DNA of 64,000 nucleotides from Terriglobia bacterium. GTDB lineage: Bacteria; Acidobacteriota; Terriglobia; Acidiferrales; UBA7541. Below, one piece after another: positions 17,546 through 26,731 of this stretch. The notes under the pieces were generated by a model. The model had not been told where the DNA came from and did no database searches. It saw only the letters and a program-made list of their open reading frames with translations. The position numbers were made by a program, and so were the translations under genes. The stretch is from contig JAIQFB010000015.1 of the NCBI GenBank assembly GCA_020073485.1, forward strand, positions 1-64,000, written 5' to 3'. Numbering within the stretch: position 1 is the first letter of the stretch; each line of letters opens with the position of its first letter.

Positions 17546-20458
17546 ATGCGAAAAGTAAGCCGCTGGATTCCGCTGCTCGCTGTCTTCTCATTAATGGCTA
17601 CCACAAGCCGCACGCAAAAACCTCCAAGCAAGCCCGCTGCGGCAACCCCGGCAAAACTTTCTCCCGAATCCGAACGCTGGGTCGCGCAAACACTCAAGAA
17701 AATGTCGCTCGATGAAAAAATCGGGCAGGTCTTCGCCGTGTGGGCCTACGGCTCCTTTATGTCCACCGAGAGCCAGGATTACCGCGACCTGCTTCACGAC
17801 GTCGAGCAAAATCATATCGGTTCGTTCGCCATCCAGACGCAAAGCTCGCCCCTGGGCATCGCGCGCAGCCAGGTGTATCCCACGGCGGTCCTGGTCAACA
17901 CGCTGCAAAGCCACGCCAATGTTCCCTTGCTGGTGGCCGCGGATTTTGAGCGCGGCACGTCCATGCGCGTTGAGGAGGGCTCTTCGTTCCCTCATGCCAT
18001 GGCCGTCGCCGCCACGGGACGTCCCGAGGACGCCTACACCATGGGAAAGATTACGGCGCTGGAGGGGAAAGCGGTAGGGGTTCCCTGGATTTTTGCGCCG
18101 GACGCGGACGTGAACAGCAACCCCGATAACCCGATCATCAACACGCGTTCGTTCGGCGAGGATCCTGAGCGCGTTTCAGAATTTGTCGCCGCATTCATTC
18201 GCGGCGTCGAGGAAAATGGCGGCCTGGCCACCGCCAAGCATTTTCCCGGCCACGGCGATACCAGCACGGATTCGCATCTCGATCTGCCGACGGTCACCAG
18301 CGACCGCGCGCACCTGGACAGCGTCGAACTGGCTCCGTTCCGCGCAGCCATTGCCGCCGGAACGAGCACGATCATGACCGGCCATCTCGCCGTGCCCGCG
18401 CTCGAACCCAATCCCGACTTGCCGGCCACGATGTCGCCCAGAATTTCCACCGACCTTCTTCGCAAGCAGATGGGCTTTCAGGGCCTGGTGGTGACCGATG
18501 CTCTCGATATGGGCGGCGTGACAGTGCGCTATCCACCGGGCGAAGTCGCGGTGCAATCCATCCTGGCTGGCGCCGATGTTCTGCTTGTGCCGCCCGTTCT
18601 GGACGCCGCGCTCGCAGCCGTACGCGATGCGATGGCGTCCGGCCGCATTCCGATGTCGCGCCTGGACGAAGCCGTAACGCGCGTGCTTCGCGCCAAGGCC
18701 AAACTCGGCTTGAACAAGTCGAAACTCGTGGACCTAGACACGCTCGCCGCCAACTTCGACCGGCCGGAATTCGACCGCGCGGCGCTGGATATCGCCGACC
18801 GCGGCGTCACGCTTCTGCGCGACGACCAGCACATTCTTCCGCTGGATGCAACCAAGCCCCAGCGCGTCCTTCTGGTCGGAATTTCCGGAGACAACGATCC
18901 CTACCCGGCCGGAAACCTGGAAAATGAAATTCGCTGGCGTGTGGATTCACTCACTGCATTGCGCATGGACACACGATTCGTGCGCGCGGACATGGTCAAG
19001 CTGCCGCCGCCGGATACTTACGATGTCGCCATCGCAGCCGTTTATGTTCGCGTCGCCGACCGCAAGGGCAGCATCGGCCTGCCTGACGACGAAGCGGTGG
19101 TGGTGGACCGCCTGCTCGCCGCGGGAAAACCCGTCGTCGTTGCCTGTTTTGGCAGCCCCTATCTGGCCGAGCGATTCCCTGCCGCGAAGACGTGGATCGC
19201 CGCGTTCAGCACGGTGGATGTCGCGCAAAGAGCCATGGGCCGCGCGCTATTTGGACAGACAGCCGTTGGCGGCCGCCTTCCCGTGCACATCCCAGGAGTC
19301 GCCACGCTTGGCGCGGGGCTCGATCTGCCTGCCAATCTTATGGAATTGCGCGAGGCGGGCACGAAATCAGAAGACAAATTGCAACCCGCGTACGACGTGC
19401 TCAATCGCGCCGTCGCCGATCATGCATTTCCCGGCGGCGTGCTTGCGGTTGGCTACCGCAACGAACTCATCGTGCATGAGTTCGGCCGGCAAACGTATGA
19501 TGCGAAATCGCCCGCCGTGAACGTGGATACGATTTACGACACCGCTTCGCTGACCAAGCCGGTCGTGACCGCGACGCTAGTGGCGATGCAAGAGGAGGCC
19601 GGGCGCATCACGCTGGATTTGCCCGTGGCGCGCTACGTTCCGGAGTGGAATTCCGGCCCCAATCCCGAATGGCGCAAGGCCGTGACCATCCGCCATCTGC
19701 TCACCCACTCTTCCGGCCTCGCCGCACATAGAGATTATTTCCTTACGCTGCGCTCCCAGCGTGAAATCGTCGCCGCCATTTGCAAGGAGCCGCTGGAATA
19801 CGCGCCGGGCTCGAAGACGGTCTACTCCGATCTCGGTTTTATCCTGCTCGGCGAAATTCTCCAGCGCACCACGGGAAAATCCGTCGATCAACTGGCGCGC
19901 GAACGGATTTTTGCGCCTCTTACGATGGCGAATACTTTTTTTAATCCGGCGAAAACGCTGGCCGCGCGTATCGCTCCCACGGAAAATGACACGACGTTTC
20001 GCAAGCGCCTGCTACAGGGCGAAGTGGACGACGAAAACGCGTTCGCCATGAGCGGCGTGGCCGGCCACGCCGGGATGTTTTCGACCGCTTCCAACCTCGC
20101 GGCCTTCTGCCAGATGCTTCTCAACGGCGGCATTTATGACCACACGCGCCTGCTGACCCGCGCGACGATTTCGCAGTTCGTAGCGCCCCAGCCGCTGGCC
20201 GCCGGCACGCGCACTCTGGGCTGGATGACACCCACTCCGAACTCCTCGAGCGGCCGCTATTTTCCCGCTCGCAGTTTCGGGCATCTCGGCTTTACGGGAA
20301 CTTCTATCTGGATCGATCCCGACCGGCAGTTGTTCGTCATCCTTCTCACCAACCGCGTGAATCCTACCCGTGATAACGACAAGATTACGGCCGTGCGCCC
20401 GGCCGTGCATGACGCGGTGATCGAGGCGCTGGGATTGGCCCCGGGCGAAAAAAAATAG
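17546..20458 (+). CDS. Exported NagZ beta-N-acetylglucosaminidase fused to a serine beta-lactamase-fold (AmiE-like) domain
   Basis: From the ATG at 17546 the protein is 970 residues, with signal peptide MRKVSRWIPLLAVFSLMA. The GH3 half (about 40-600) has K231-H232-FPGHGDTSTDSH, the NagZ His/Asp dyad loop, and the nucleophile D318 in VVTDALDM. The second half (about 620-960) is a class C beta-lactamase/penicillin-binding fold with S668-LTK671, Y760-SD and H913-LG motifs, matching AmiE-type N-acetylmuramyl-L-alanine amidases. In Bacillus these are separate neighbouring genes (nagZ-amiE). The product should cut GlcNAc and then the peptide from muropeptides outside the cytoplasm. The stop is TAG of a family A repeat. 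Confidence 0.88.
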   Translation: MRKVSRWIPLLAVFSLMATTSRTQKPPSKPAAATPAKLSPESERWVAQTLKKMSLDEKIGQVFAVWAYGSFMSTESQDYRDLLHDVEQNHIGSFAIQTQSSPLGIARSQVYPTAVLVNTLQSHANVPLLVAADFERGTSMRVEEGSSFPHAMAVAATGRPEDAYTMGKITALEGKAVGVPWIFAPDADVNSNPDNPIINTRSFGEDPERVSEFVAAFIRGVEENGGLATAKHFPGHGDTSTDSHLDLPTVTSDRAHLDSVELAPFRAAIAAGTSTIMTGHLAVPALEPNPDLPATMSPRISTDLLRKQMGFQGLVVTDALDMGGVTVRYPPGEVAVQSILAGADVLLVPPVLDAALAAVRDAMASGRIPMSRLDEAVTRVLRAKAKLGLNKSKLVDLDTLAANFDRPEFDRAALDIADRGVTLLRDDQHILPLDATKPQRVLLVGISGDNDPYPAGNLENEIRWRVDSLTALRMDTRFVRADMVKLPPPDTYDVAIAAVYVRVADRKGSIGLPDDEAVVVDRLLAAGKPVVVACFGSPYLAERFPAAKTWIAAFSTVDVAQRAMGRALFGQTAVGGRLPVHIPGVATLGAGLDLPANLMELREAGTKSEDKLQPAYDVLNRAVADHAFPGGVLAVGYRNELIVHEFGRQTYDAKSPAVNVDTIYDTASLTKPVVTATLVAMQEEAGRITLDLPVARYVPEWNSGPNPEWRKAVTIRHLLTHSSGLAAHRDYFLTLRSQREIVAAICKEPLEYAPGSKTVYSDLGFILLGEILQRTTGKSVDQLARERIFAPLTMANTFFNPAKTLAARIAPTENDTTFRKRLLQGEVDDENAFAMSGVAGHAGMFSTASNLAAFCQMLLNGGIYDHTRLLTRATISQFVAPQPLAAGTRTLGWMTPTPNSSSGRYFPARSFGHLGFTGTSIWIDPDRQLFVILLTNRVNPTRDNDKITAVRPAVHDAVIEALGLAPGEKK

Positions 20459-20530
20459 GACAGGCTACAGCCTGTCGGTTTTGATTGTGCTCGCCATTTG
20501 CCAAACCCGACTGGCTGAAGCCTGTCCTAC
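20455..20530. repeat. Family A repeat supplying the nagZ-fusion stop codon
   Basis: The left arm TAGGACAGGCTACAGCC begins with the stop codon of the upstream gene (AAA TAG). The right arm GGCTGAAGCCTGTCCTAC is inverted. Confidence 0.88.
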
Positions 20531-20614
20531 TGGAACCCCTTACTAACTAAGCGATTCTGCGAGGATTCGCCGCAGCGAAATGAGTTGCGCGCGTGCGATG
20601 ATGGATGGCGAAGC

Positions 20615-21568
20615 ATGCCCAAGAAAACGCCGAAGGCAACCGAACAGCGCAATCCCCGCACGCGCGGGCTTTCCTCGAAATCCGCGAGCGAAATCGTGCG
20701 CGCGATTCATCGCGAGGACGCGAGCGTGACGAAAGCCGTCGCCAAATCTCTTTCCGCGATTTCGCGCGGCGTCGGGGCCCTGGTTCATGCACTTAATTCC
20801 GGCGGGCGTATTTTTTACATTGGCGCGGGAACCAGTGGGCGCCTGGCGGCCCTCGATGCGGCGGAGCTTCCGCCAACTTTTGGCACTTCCCCGCGGTTGG
20901 TGCAGGCCGTGATCGCGGGAGGCCGCCGCGCGCTCACGGGCGCCGTGGAGGGCGCGGAGGATGACCGGGCGCAGGGCGCGCGCGACCTTGCGGCGCGCGG
21001 CCTCGGCGCGAAAGACGCCGTCGTGGGCATTGCCGCTAGCGGTTCCACACCCTATGTTCTGGGAGCCTTGGAGTTCGCGCACCGCAAAGGGTGTACGACC
21101 ATTGGAATCACGTCGAATCCTCGGACGCCGATGACGCGCCTGGCGCGGATCAGCATCGTCACCCCCACCGGGCCAGAAGCCATCACCGGGTCCACTCGCA
21201 TGAAAGCCGGCACCTCCCAGAAAATGGTCCTTAACATGCTCTCTACCGCCACGATGGTTCGGCTGGGCCGCGTGCATGACAACTGGATGATCGGCGTGGC
21301 GCTGACGAATCGTAAGTTACGGGAACGCGGCCTGCGAATCCTGATGGAGGCGTCCGGGGCCACCGTGGCTGATGCGACACGCGCCCTGCGTCTTTCCGGA
21401 CACGACATGGGCGTCGCGTTCATTATTCTAATGACAGGAGCAAGCGCGCAACAGGCCAAGCAGCGATTGCGCGATACCCACGGAAATGTCCACGACGCTA
21501 TCCAATCTGCAAAACAAGGCGCAAGAGGCGCCGCAGGCACAAGAGGCGCAATCCCGACACATGGATAA
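20615..21568 (+). CDS. murQ: N-acetylmuramic acid 6-phosphate etherase MurQ
   Basis: MurQ splits MurNAc-6-phosphate into GlcNAc-6-phosphate and D-lactate in the cytoplasm. The SIS-domain motifs are clear: RIFYIGAGTSGRLAALDAAE with the catalytic glutamate E84, GIAASGSTPYVLGAL, GITSNPRTP and ITGSTRMKAGTSQKMVLNM. The start at 20615 gives 317 residues (the family is about 300) and follows the cluster's other genes on the same strand. Its 3' end overlaps the murA start by 8 nt. Confidence 0.93.
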   Translation: MPKKTPKATEQRNPRTRGLSSKSASEIVRAIHREDASVTKAVAKSLSAISRGVGALVHALNSGGRIFYIGAGTSGRLAALDAAELPPTFGTSPRLVQAVIAGGRRALTGAVEGAEDDRAQGARDLAARGLGAKDAVVGIAASGSTPYVLGALEFAHRKGCTTIGITSNPRTPMTRLARISIVTPTGPEAITGSTRMKAGTSQKMVLNMLSTATMVRLGRVHDNWMIGVALTNRKLRERGLRILMEASGATVADATRALRLSGHDMGVAFIILMTGASAQQAKQRLRDTHGNVHDAIQSAKQGARGAAGTRGAIPTHG

Positions 21569-22832
21569 ACTGCTGATTGAAGGCGGAAGGCCCCTGGAAG
21601 GATCGGTGCGAATCAGCGGGGCGAAGAATGCCGCGCTGCCGGCGATGGCCGCGGCGCTGCTGACCAGCGACCGCGTCGAACTGACCAACGTGCCGCACGT
21701 GCGCGATATCATCACCATGGGGAAGCTGCTGGCGCACATGGGCGCGATTGTCGAGACGCCTGAACTCCCGCCCACGTCCATGACCATTCAGGCCGAGCAA
21801 GTCAACGGCGCCGAAGCTCCCTATGAACTGGTGCGCACGATGCGCGCCTCGATCCTCACGCTGGGCCCGCTGGTCGCACGCACAGGCTCCGCGCGCGTAT
21901 CTTTGCCGGGAGGCTGCGCGATCGGCGCGCGCCCGGTGGACCTGCACCTGAAGGCGCTCGAGCAAATGGGCGCGGAAATCGGCACCTCGCACGGTTACGT
22001 GGAAGCGCGCGTCCCCGGCGGAGGGCGCCTGCCCGGCGGGAGCGTATTTTTCGATAAGATCACCGTTACCGGTACCGAAAACGTGCTGATGGCCGCGGCC
22101 TTGGCCGAGGGCGAAACGCAAATCGGCAACGCCGCGCAGGAACCGGAGATCACCGACCTGGCCGACCTACTGATCAAGATGGGCGCGGAGATCGAAGGCG
22201 CGGGAACATCCACGATTCGCGTGCGCGGGAAAGAGCAACTCTACGGCGCGACGCACCGGGTGATCCCGGACCGCATCGAAGCCGGCACATTCTTGGTGGC
22301 CGGAGCCATCACCAACGGTTCGCTGGAGTTGACCTACTGCGAGCCGGAACACCTGCGCTCGATCATCGCCAAGCTGCGCGAGACCGGCGTCGAAATCCGC
22401 GAAACCGCTCCCGGCACATTATCCGTACGCGGCGCCAGAAAGCTGATCGCCGCCGACGTGCGCACCGAGGAGTATCCGGGATTCGCCACCGACATGCAGG
22501 CGCAGTTCATGGCGCTGGCCACGCAGGCCAGGGGAACTTCCGTCATCACTGAAACTATTTTCGAGAATCGCTTCCTGCACGCCAGCGAAATGATCCGCAT
22601 GGGCGCCAACATTTCCATCGAAGGCCGCCGCGCCGTGGTCCACGGCCCCACCGAGCTTTCCGGCACCGGCGTCATCGCTTCCGATTTGCGCGCGAGCGCT
22701 TCCCTGGTCCTGGCCGGGCTCGTCGCCAAGGGCGAAACCCTGATCGACCGCGTGTATCACATCGACCGCGGGTACGAGCGCATCGAGGAAAAACTTTCTT
22801 CGGTCGGCGCGCGCATTCGCCGCGTGCAGTAA
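21561..22832 (+). CDS. murA: UDP-N-acetylglucosamine 1-carboxyvinyltransferase MurA
   Basis: MurA (423 aa from ATG 21561) transfers enolpyruvate to UDP-GlcNAc, the first committed step of peptidoglycan synthesis. The start is set by MDKLLIEGGRPLEGSVRISG and the KNAALP motif. The active-site cysteine is C119 in PGGCAIGARPVDLHL, the position targeted by fosfomycin in sensitive enzymes. An upstream ATG at 21486 adds 25 low-complexity residues and is unlikely. The 8-nt overlap with murQ couples cell-wall sugar salvage and synthesis in one transcript. Confidence 0.93.
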   Translation: MDKLLIEGGRPLEGSVRISGAKNAALPAMAAALLTSDRVELTNVPHVRDIITMGKLLAHMGAIVETPELPPTSMTIQAEQVNGAEAPYELVRTMRASILTLGPLVARTGSARVSLPGGCAIGARPVDLHLKALEQMGAEIGTSHGYVEARVPGGGRLPGGSVFFDKITVTGTENVLMAAALAEGETQIGNAAQEPEITDLADLLIKMGAEIEGAGTSTIRVRGKEQLYGATHRVIPDRIEAGTFLVAGAITNGSLELTYCEPEHLRSIIAKLRETGVEIRETAPGTLSVRGARKLIAADVRTEEYPGFATDMQAQFMALATQARGTSVITETIFENRFLHASEMIRMGANISIEGRRAVVHGPTELSGTGVIASDLRASASLVLAGLVAKGETLIDRVYHIDRGYERIEEKLSSVGARIRRVQ

Positions 22833-22842
22833 TCCGCATTCA

Positions 22843-22913
22843 GTGGCGCAGGCTTCAGCCTGCGGGGTTTGGCCCACCTCGGACAAAAATCCGCAGGCTA
22901 AAGCCTGCGCCAC
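22843..22913. repeat. Dispersed inverted repeat, family A (GTGGCGCAGG variant)
   Basis: Arms GTGGCGCAGGCTTCAGCCTG and GCAGGCTAAAGCCTGCGCCAC face each other about 30 nt apart, 11 nt after the murA stop. Confidence 0.85.
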
Positions 22914-23008
22914 TAAGATCCGTCCTCGGTGGTTTTTCTTAATCCCGCTCTGAATTGAATAATGTGTGCATTCGCGCCGCAGTGATTGACTCGCACCAAC
23001 CCCAAACC

Positions 23009-23096
23009 GTCATTCCGAGCGAAGCGAGGAATCCCTCTTGGTCGTTGCCAGTCGAGGAGAAAAGAAGGAGGGATTCCTCGCTTCGCTCGGAATGAC
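23009..23096. repeat. Dispersed inverted repeat, family B
   Basis: Arms GTCATTCCGAGCGAAGCGAG and, inverted, CTCGCTTCGCTCGGAATGAC flank GAATCCCTC / GAGGGATTC. Other copies are at 28780, 48346, 57102 and 60610. With the neighbouring family A copy and a terminator it fills the 22833-23205 gap. Confidence 0.88.
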
Positions 23097-23110
23097 AACT
23101 AAATGCAGAA

Positions 23111-23146
23111 ACAAAACGGGGAGGCGATTGTTCGCCTCCCCGTCCT
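23111..23146 (-). terminator. Rho-independent terminator after pnp
   Basis: A 10-bp perfect stem GGGGAGGCGA/TCGCCTCCCC with a four-base loop is followed on the reverse strand by GTTTTGTTT. It lies about 60 nt beyond the pnp stop. The other strand has CCTTTTG and might also terminate. Confidence 0.8.
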
Positions 23147-23205
23147 TTTGCTTTCCGATATCCAGCTAGCCTGGCGGCAGCACGCGATCAAACGATCGAT
23201 TGCCC

Positions 23206-25347
23206 TTAGCTCTGTCCGCCGGCCGCTTCCTTCATTTGTTTCTCGCGCGCTTCGCGCAGAATCGCCTTGCGCGAGAGGCGGATCTTGTTGCCCTCGATGG
23301 CCAGGACCTTGACCAGCACCTGGTCGCCCAGTTTCAGTTCGTCGCGAACGTCGCGGATGCGCTGCTCGGCGATTTCGCTGATGTGCAGCAAGCCGTCGGT
23401 GCCGGGGAAAATTTCCACGAACGCGCCGAAGTCCGCCAGGCGCACGACTTTGCCGAGGTAGGTCTTGCCGATTTCGGCGGAAGCCGTGACATCGCGAATC
23501 ATGCCCAGTGCGGCGTCGGCGGCCGTGCCGTTGTTGGCGAACACGTGCACTTTGCCGTCGTCCATCACGTCGATCTTGACGCCGGTGGCCTCAATGATTG
23601 AGCGAATCTTCTTTCCGCCCGGTCCGATGAGGTCGCGGATCTTGTCCACCGGAATCTGAAGCAAATAGAGCCGCGGGGCGTACACGGACATCTTGCCGCG
23701 CGCCTCGGAAAGCGTCTGGTCCATGATGTCCAGAATGTGCAGACGGGCGCGGCGAGCCTGCTCGAGCGCCTGCCGCATGAGAGGCACGCTGACGCCGCCC
23801 ACCTTGATGTCCATCTGCAGGGCGGTGATTCCAACGCGCGTTCCGGCAACTTTGAAGTCCATGTCGCCGTAGTGATCTTCGGCTCCAGCGATGTCCGTGA
23901 GGACAGCTGCCTTATCGCCTTCCACAACGAGTCCCATGGCTATGCCCGCGCACGCCGCACGGATCGGCACACCGGCATCCATCAGCGAGAGCGAACCGCC
24001 GCAGACCGTGGCCATCGATGAAGAACCATTTGATTCCATGATGTCGGAAACCAGGCGCATGGCGTAGGGGAAGTCGGCCTCGGGCGGAAGCAGGTTGAGC
24101 AACGCGCGTTCGGCCAGCGCGCCGTGCCCGATTTCGCGGCGGCCCGGTCCGCGCAGGAATTTCACTTCACCGACGGAAAACGGCGGGAAGTTGTAGTGCA
24201 GCATGAAGCGCTTGAAGGATTCTTCCTCGAACAGCAGGTCGAGGCGCTGCTTGTCTTCCTTCGTGCCAAGCGTGGTCACCGCAAGCGCCTGGGTCTCGCC
24301 GCGCGTGAATAGCGCCGAACCATGCGCCCTGGGAAGCACGCTCACTTCGCAGGTGATGTCGCGGATTTCGTCGAAGGCGCGGCCATCCGGACGGCGGTTG
24401 TGGTGCAGGATGTCGTCGCGGAAATAATTTTCGCGCAGGCGCTCGAAGGCGCGCATGGCCAGCGTGCGCTTTTCTTCGTCCTCTTCCGGGATCGACTCTT
24501 TAATCGCTTTCTTCACTTCGTCGATGCGGTGATAGCTTTCCTTCTTGGGATATTTCTTGGTGTCCAGCGCGTCGTGAAGCTGCGCGCCGAATTTCTGCTC
24601 GATTTCCTTGGCCAGCGCTTCGTCAAACGCAAACGGCGCAACGGTCGCCTTGTTGGGCTTGACCTTGTCGTGCAGTTCGCGAATGGCCGCGATGATGTGC
24701 TTGATCTGCTCGTGTCCGAATTGCAGCGCTTCGGCGACCTGATCCTCGCTCACTTCCACCGCGCCCGCCTCGATCATGACGATGGCCTGTTCGGTGGCCA
24801 CCACAATGATGTTCAGCAAGCTTGTCTTCTGCGCGGCCACGGTAGGGTTGGCGACCAGCTTACCTTCGACCAGCCCCACGCGCACCGCCGCCACCGGCGT
24901 GGTGAACGGCAAATCCGAAATAAACGCCGCCGCCGACGCGCCCGTGATCCCGATCATGTCCGGATCGTTTTCGCTGTCCGCCGAAAGCACCATGGCCACG
25001 ATTTGCGTTTCATTGCGCCACGCTTCCGGAAACAAGGGGCGCAGCGGGCGGTCGATCATGCGCGAAGTCAGAATTTCGCGCTCCGAAGGGCGCCCTTCGC
25101 GCTTGAAAAACCCGCCGGGAATTTTTCCGGCCGAGTACGTGTATTCGCGATAGTCCACGGTGAGAGGAAGAAAGTCCCGGTCATTCGCCTTGGTGTCCAT
25201 GCACGCCGTGACCAGCACGACGGTATCGCCGTACCGCGCCAGGACCGAGCCATTGGCCTGCTTTGCAATTTTTCCGGTCTCCAGAGTCAGCGTTCGTCCG
25301 CCGACCTCGACCGTTACGATGTGGGGAGCTGGACCTGCTTGCGACAT
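23206..25347 (-). CDS. pnp: Polyribonucleotide nucleotidyltransferase (PNPase)
   Basis: PNPase (713 aa) degrades RNA 3'-5' using phosphate and can also add tails. It has two RNase PH domains, with the catalytic second one around ETQALAVTTLGTKED and RREIGHGALAERAL, then a KH domain (IPVDKIRDLIGPGGKKIRSI) and a C-terminal S1 domain (GKVVRLADFGAFVEIFPGTD). Full length and motifs are normal. It lies 288 bp after rpsO, the classic rpsO-pnp order, with a terminator-like hairpin between them. Confidence 0.97.
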   Translation of the reverse strand: MSQAGPAPHIVTVEVGGRTLTLETGKIAKQANGSVLARYGDTVVLVTACMDTKANDRDFLPLTVDYREYTYSAGKIPGGFFKREGRPSEREILTSRMIDRPLRPLFPEAWRNETQIVAMVLSADSENDPDMIGITGASAAAFISDLPFTTPVAAVRVGLVEGKLVANPTVAAQKTSLLNIIVVATEQAIVMIEAGAVEVSEDQVAEALQFGHEQIKHIIAAIRELHDKVKPNKATVAPFAFDEALAKEIEQKFGAQLHDALDTKKYPKKESYHRIDEVKKAIKESIPEEDEEKRTLAMRAFERLRENYFRDDILHHNRRPDGRAFDEIRDITCEVSVLPRAHGSALFTRGETQALAVTTLGTKEDKQRLDLLFEEESFKRFMLHYNFPPFSVGEVKFLRGPGRREIGHGALAERALLNLLPPEADFPYAMRLVSDIMESNGSSSMATVCGGSLSLMDAGVPIRAACAGIAMGLVVEGDKAAVLTDIAGAEDHYGDMDFKVAGTRVGITALQMDIKVGGVSVPLMRQALEQARRARLHILDIMDQTLSEARGKMSVYAPRLYLLQIPVDKIRDLIGPGGKKIRSIIEATGVKIDVMDDGKVHVFANNGTAADAALGMIRDVTASAEIGKTYLGKVVRLADFGAFVEIFPGTDGLLHISEIAEQRIRDVRDELKLGDQVLVKVLAIEGNKIRLSRKAILREAREKQMKEAAGGQS

Positions 25348-25470
25348 ATCCTGTGTTCCTTTCCCTTTTCCGCCGCGCCCCGAACCATCGGGGACCGCGC
25401 GTACGGATAGATATTACGAGTGCGGGAGAATGCCTTCCCGTTTTGTTTGGAAGAGAGTGACGATTTCTAA

Positions 25471-25497
25471 GCCGGGCTCCAAGTAGAGCCCAGACCC
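25471..25497. repeat. Dispersed palindrome, family C
   Basis: The core is GGGCTCCAAGTAGAGCCC, a 6-bp perfect palindromic stem with a six-base loop, flanked by CAGACCC. Copies lie at 29671, 42209, 46203 and 50442. Confidence 0.8.
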
Positions 25498-25526
25498 GCT
25501 GCGAGAGGATTTGCGGAGATTGCCTG

Positions 25527-25562
25527 TAAAAAAAGCGGCCAGGCCTAAGGGCCAAAAGCCGC
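25527..25562 (-). terminator. Terminator or attenuator hairpin between rpsO and pnp
   Basis: On the reverse strand the nested stem GCGGC-TTTT-GGCC-CTTA-GGCC-TG-GCCGC is followed by TTTTTTTA. It lies about 75 nt after the rpsO stop and 180 nt before pnp, so it probably reduces read-through between them. Confidence 0.75.
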
Positions 25563-25635
25563 CTAGAAAGCTCCAGGACTCCGCGAAGGCTCGGAGATGT
25601 CGTTGCCACGAAAACAACCCGCGCTAACAGGGCGG

Positions 25636-25923
25636 TTACTTGCGCAAGCTAAGGCGTTCGACAATATCGCGATACCGATCCGGGTCCCGGCGGTTGAGAT
25701 AATCCAATAGCCGGCGGCGCTTGTTGACCATCATGATCAAGCCGCGTCGCGACGCATGGTCCTTCAGGTGCGACTTCAGATGCGTGGTCAAATAGTTGAT
25801 GCGCTCGCTAAGCAGCGCGATCTGAACTTCCGGCGAGCCTGTATCCTTCACATGCGCCCGGTACTGCTCGATCAACATTGACTTGGCTTCTCTCAAATCG
25901 CCCTCTCCGCCGAACCCATTCAT
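25636..25923 (-). CDS. rpsO: Ribosomal protein S15
   Basis: S15 (95 aa) binds 16S rRNA in the small subunit. The typical [42 protein letters not shown] and [10 protein letters not shown] blocks are present. The ATG at 25923 gives a slightly long N-terminus ([15 protein letters not shown]); the region [12 protein letters not shown] aligns with the usual first helix, so starting at the internal methionine would be too short. It precedes pnp on the same strand. Confidence 0.95.
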   Translation of the reverse strand: MNGFGGEGDLREAKSMLIEQYRAHVKDTGSPEVQIALLSERINYLTTHLKSHLKDHASRRGLIMMVNKRRRLLDYLNRRDPDRYRDIVERLSLRK

Positions 25924-26025
25924 TTTCTCTCTCGTTTCGTCTTCTCTTCGACCTTAGGAGACTATCACACGCCCCCGTCAACATGCAAAATGTTTATGCT
26001 GAGGGTACGGGTTCAAATGAGGACA

Positions 26026-26096
26026 GTAGGACAGGCTTCAGCCTGTCGGCTTTTGATCCCAAATGCACAAAACCGACTGGCTGAAGCCTTTCTTGC
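26026..26096. repeat. Dispersed inverted repeat, family A
   Basis: The left arm AGTAGGACAGGCTTCAGCC is intact and the right arm (GGCTGAAGCCTTTCTTGC) is decayed. It abuts the folE stop. Confidence 0.8.
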
Positions 26097-26101
26097 TCAA
26101 A

Positions 26102-26731
26102 TTACTTGGCGCGGATCAGCGACAGAAACTCCTCGCGCGTCTGCGCGTTGTCCCGGAACGCGCCCAGCATGGCGCTCGTAACCGCCTGTGAGTTCTGCTT
26201 CTCCACCCCGCGCATCACCATGCACATGTGCCGCGCCTCGATCACCACGCCCACGCCCAGCGGGTTGATCTTCTGCTGGATGGCGCTGGCGATCTGATTG
26301 GTCAGCCGCTCCTGAATCTGCAGCCGCCGCGCGAACATGTTCACCAGCCGCGGAATCTTAGACAGCCCCACTACTTTCTTGTCCGGAATATACGCCACGT
26401 GGCACTTCCCGAAAAACGGCAGCATGTGATGCTCGCACATGCTGTACACCTCGATATCCTTGACCAGGACCATCTGGTCGTAGCAGACGCTGAACATCGC
26501 GCCGTTCAGCACTTTTTCCTGGTCCTGCTGGTAGCCGCTGGTCAGAAACCGCAGGGCTTTTTCAAAGCGCTCCGGGGTACGCCGAAGGCCGTCGCGCTCC
26601 GGGTCTTCTCCGATCATTTTCAAAATGCGCCGCATGAGATCCGCGATGGTTTCGGATCCTTCCGGCGATTCCTGCTCGGTCAATTCCAGCTCTTCGATCT
26701 GCTTCATTTTTGTGGCCGCTTTTTCGGTCAT
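26102..26731 (-). CDS. folE: GTP cyclohydrolase I
   Basis: FolE (209 aa) converts GTP to dihydroneopterin triphosphate, the entry to folate, biopterin and queuosine routes. The zinc/active-site block [20 protein letters not shown] and the [12 protein letters not shown] and [15 protein letters not shown] blocks are intact. Its ATG overlaps the upstream PTPS gene by 4 nt, so it is translated from the same polycistronic RNA as both PTPS paralogues. Confidence 0.96.
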   Translation of the reverse strand: MTEKAATKMKQIEELELTEQESPEGSETIADLMRRILKMIGEDPERDGLRRTPERFEKALRFLTSGYQQDQEKVLNGAMFSVCYDQMVLVKDIEVYSMCEHHMLPFFGKCHVAYIPDKKVVGLSKIPRLVNMFARRLQIQERLTNQIASAIQQKINPLGVGVVIEARHMCMVMRGVEKQNSQAVTSAMLGAFRDNAQTREEFLSLIRAK

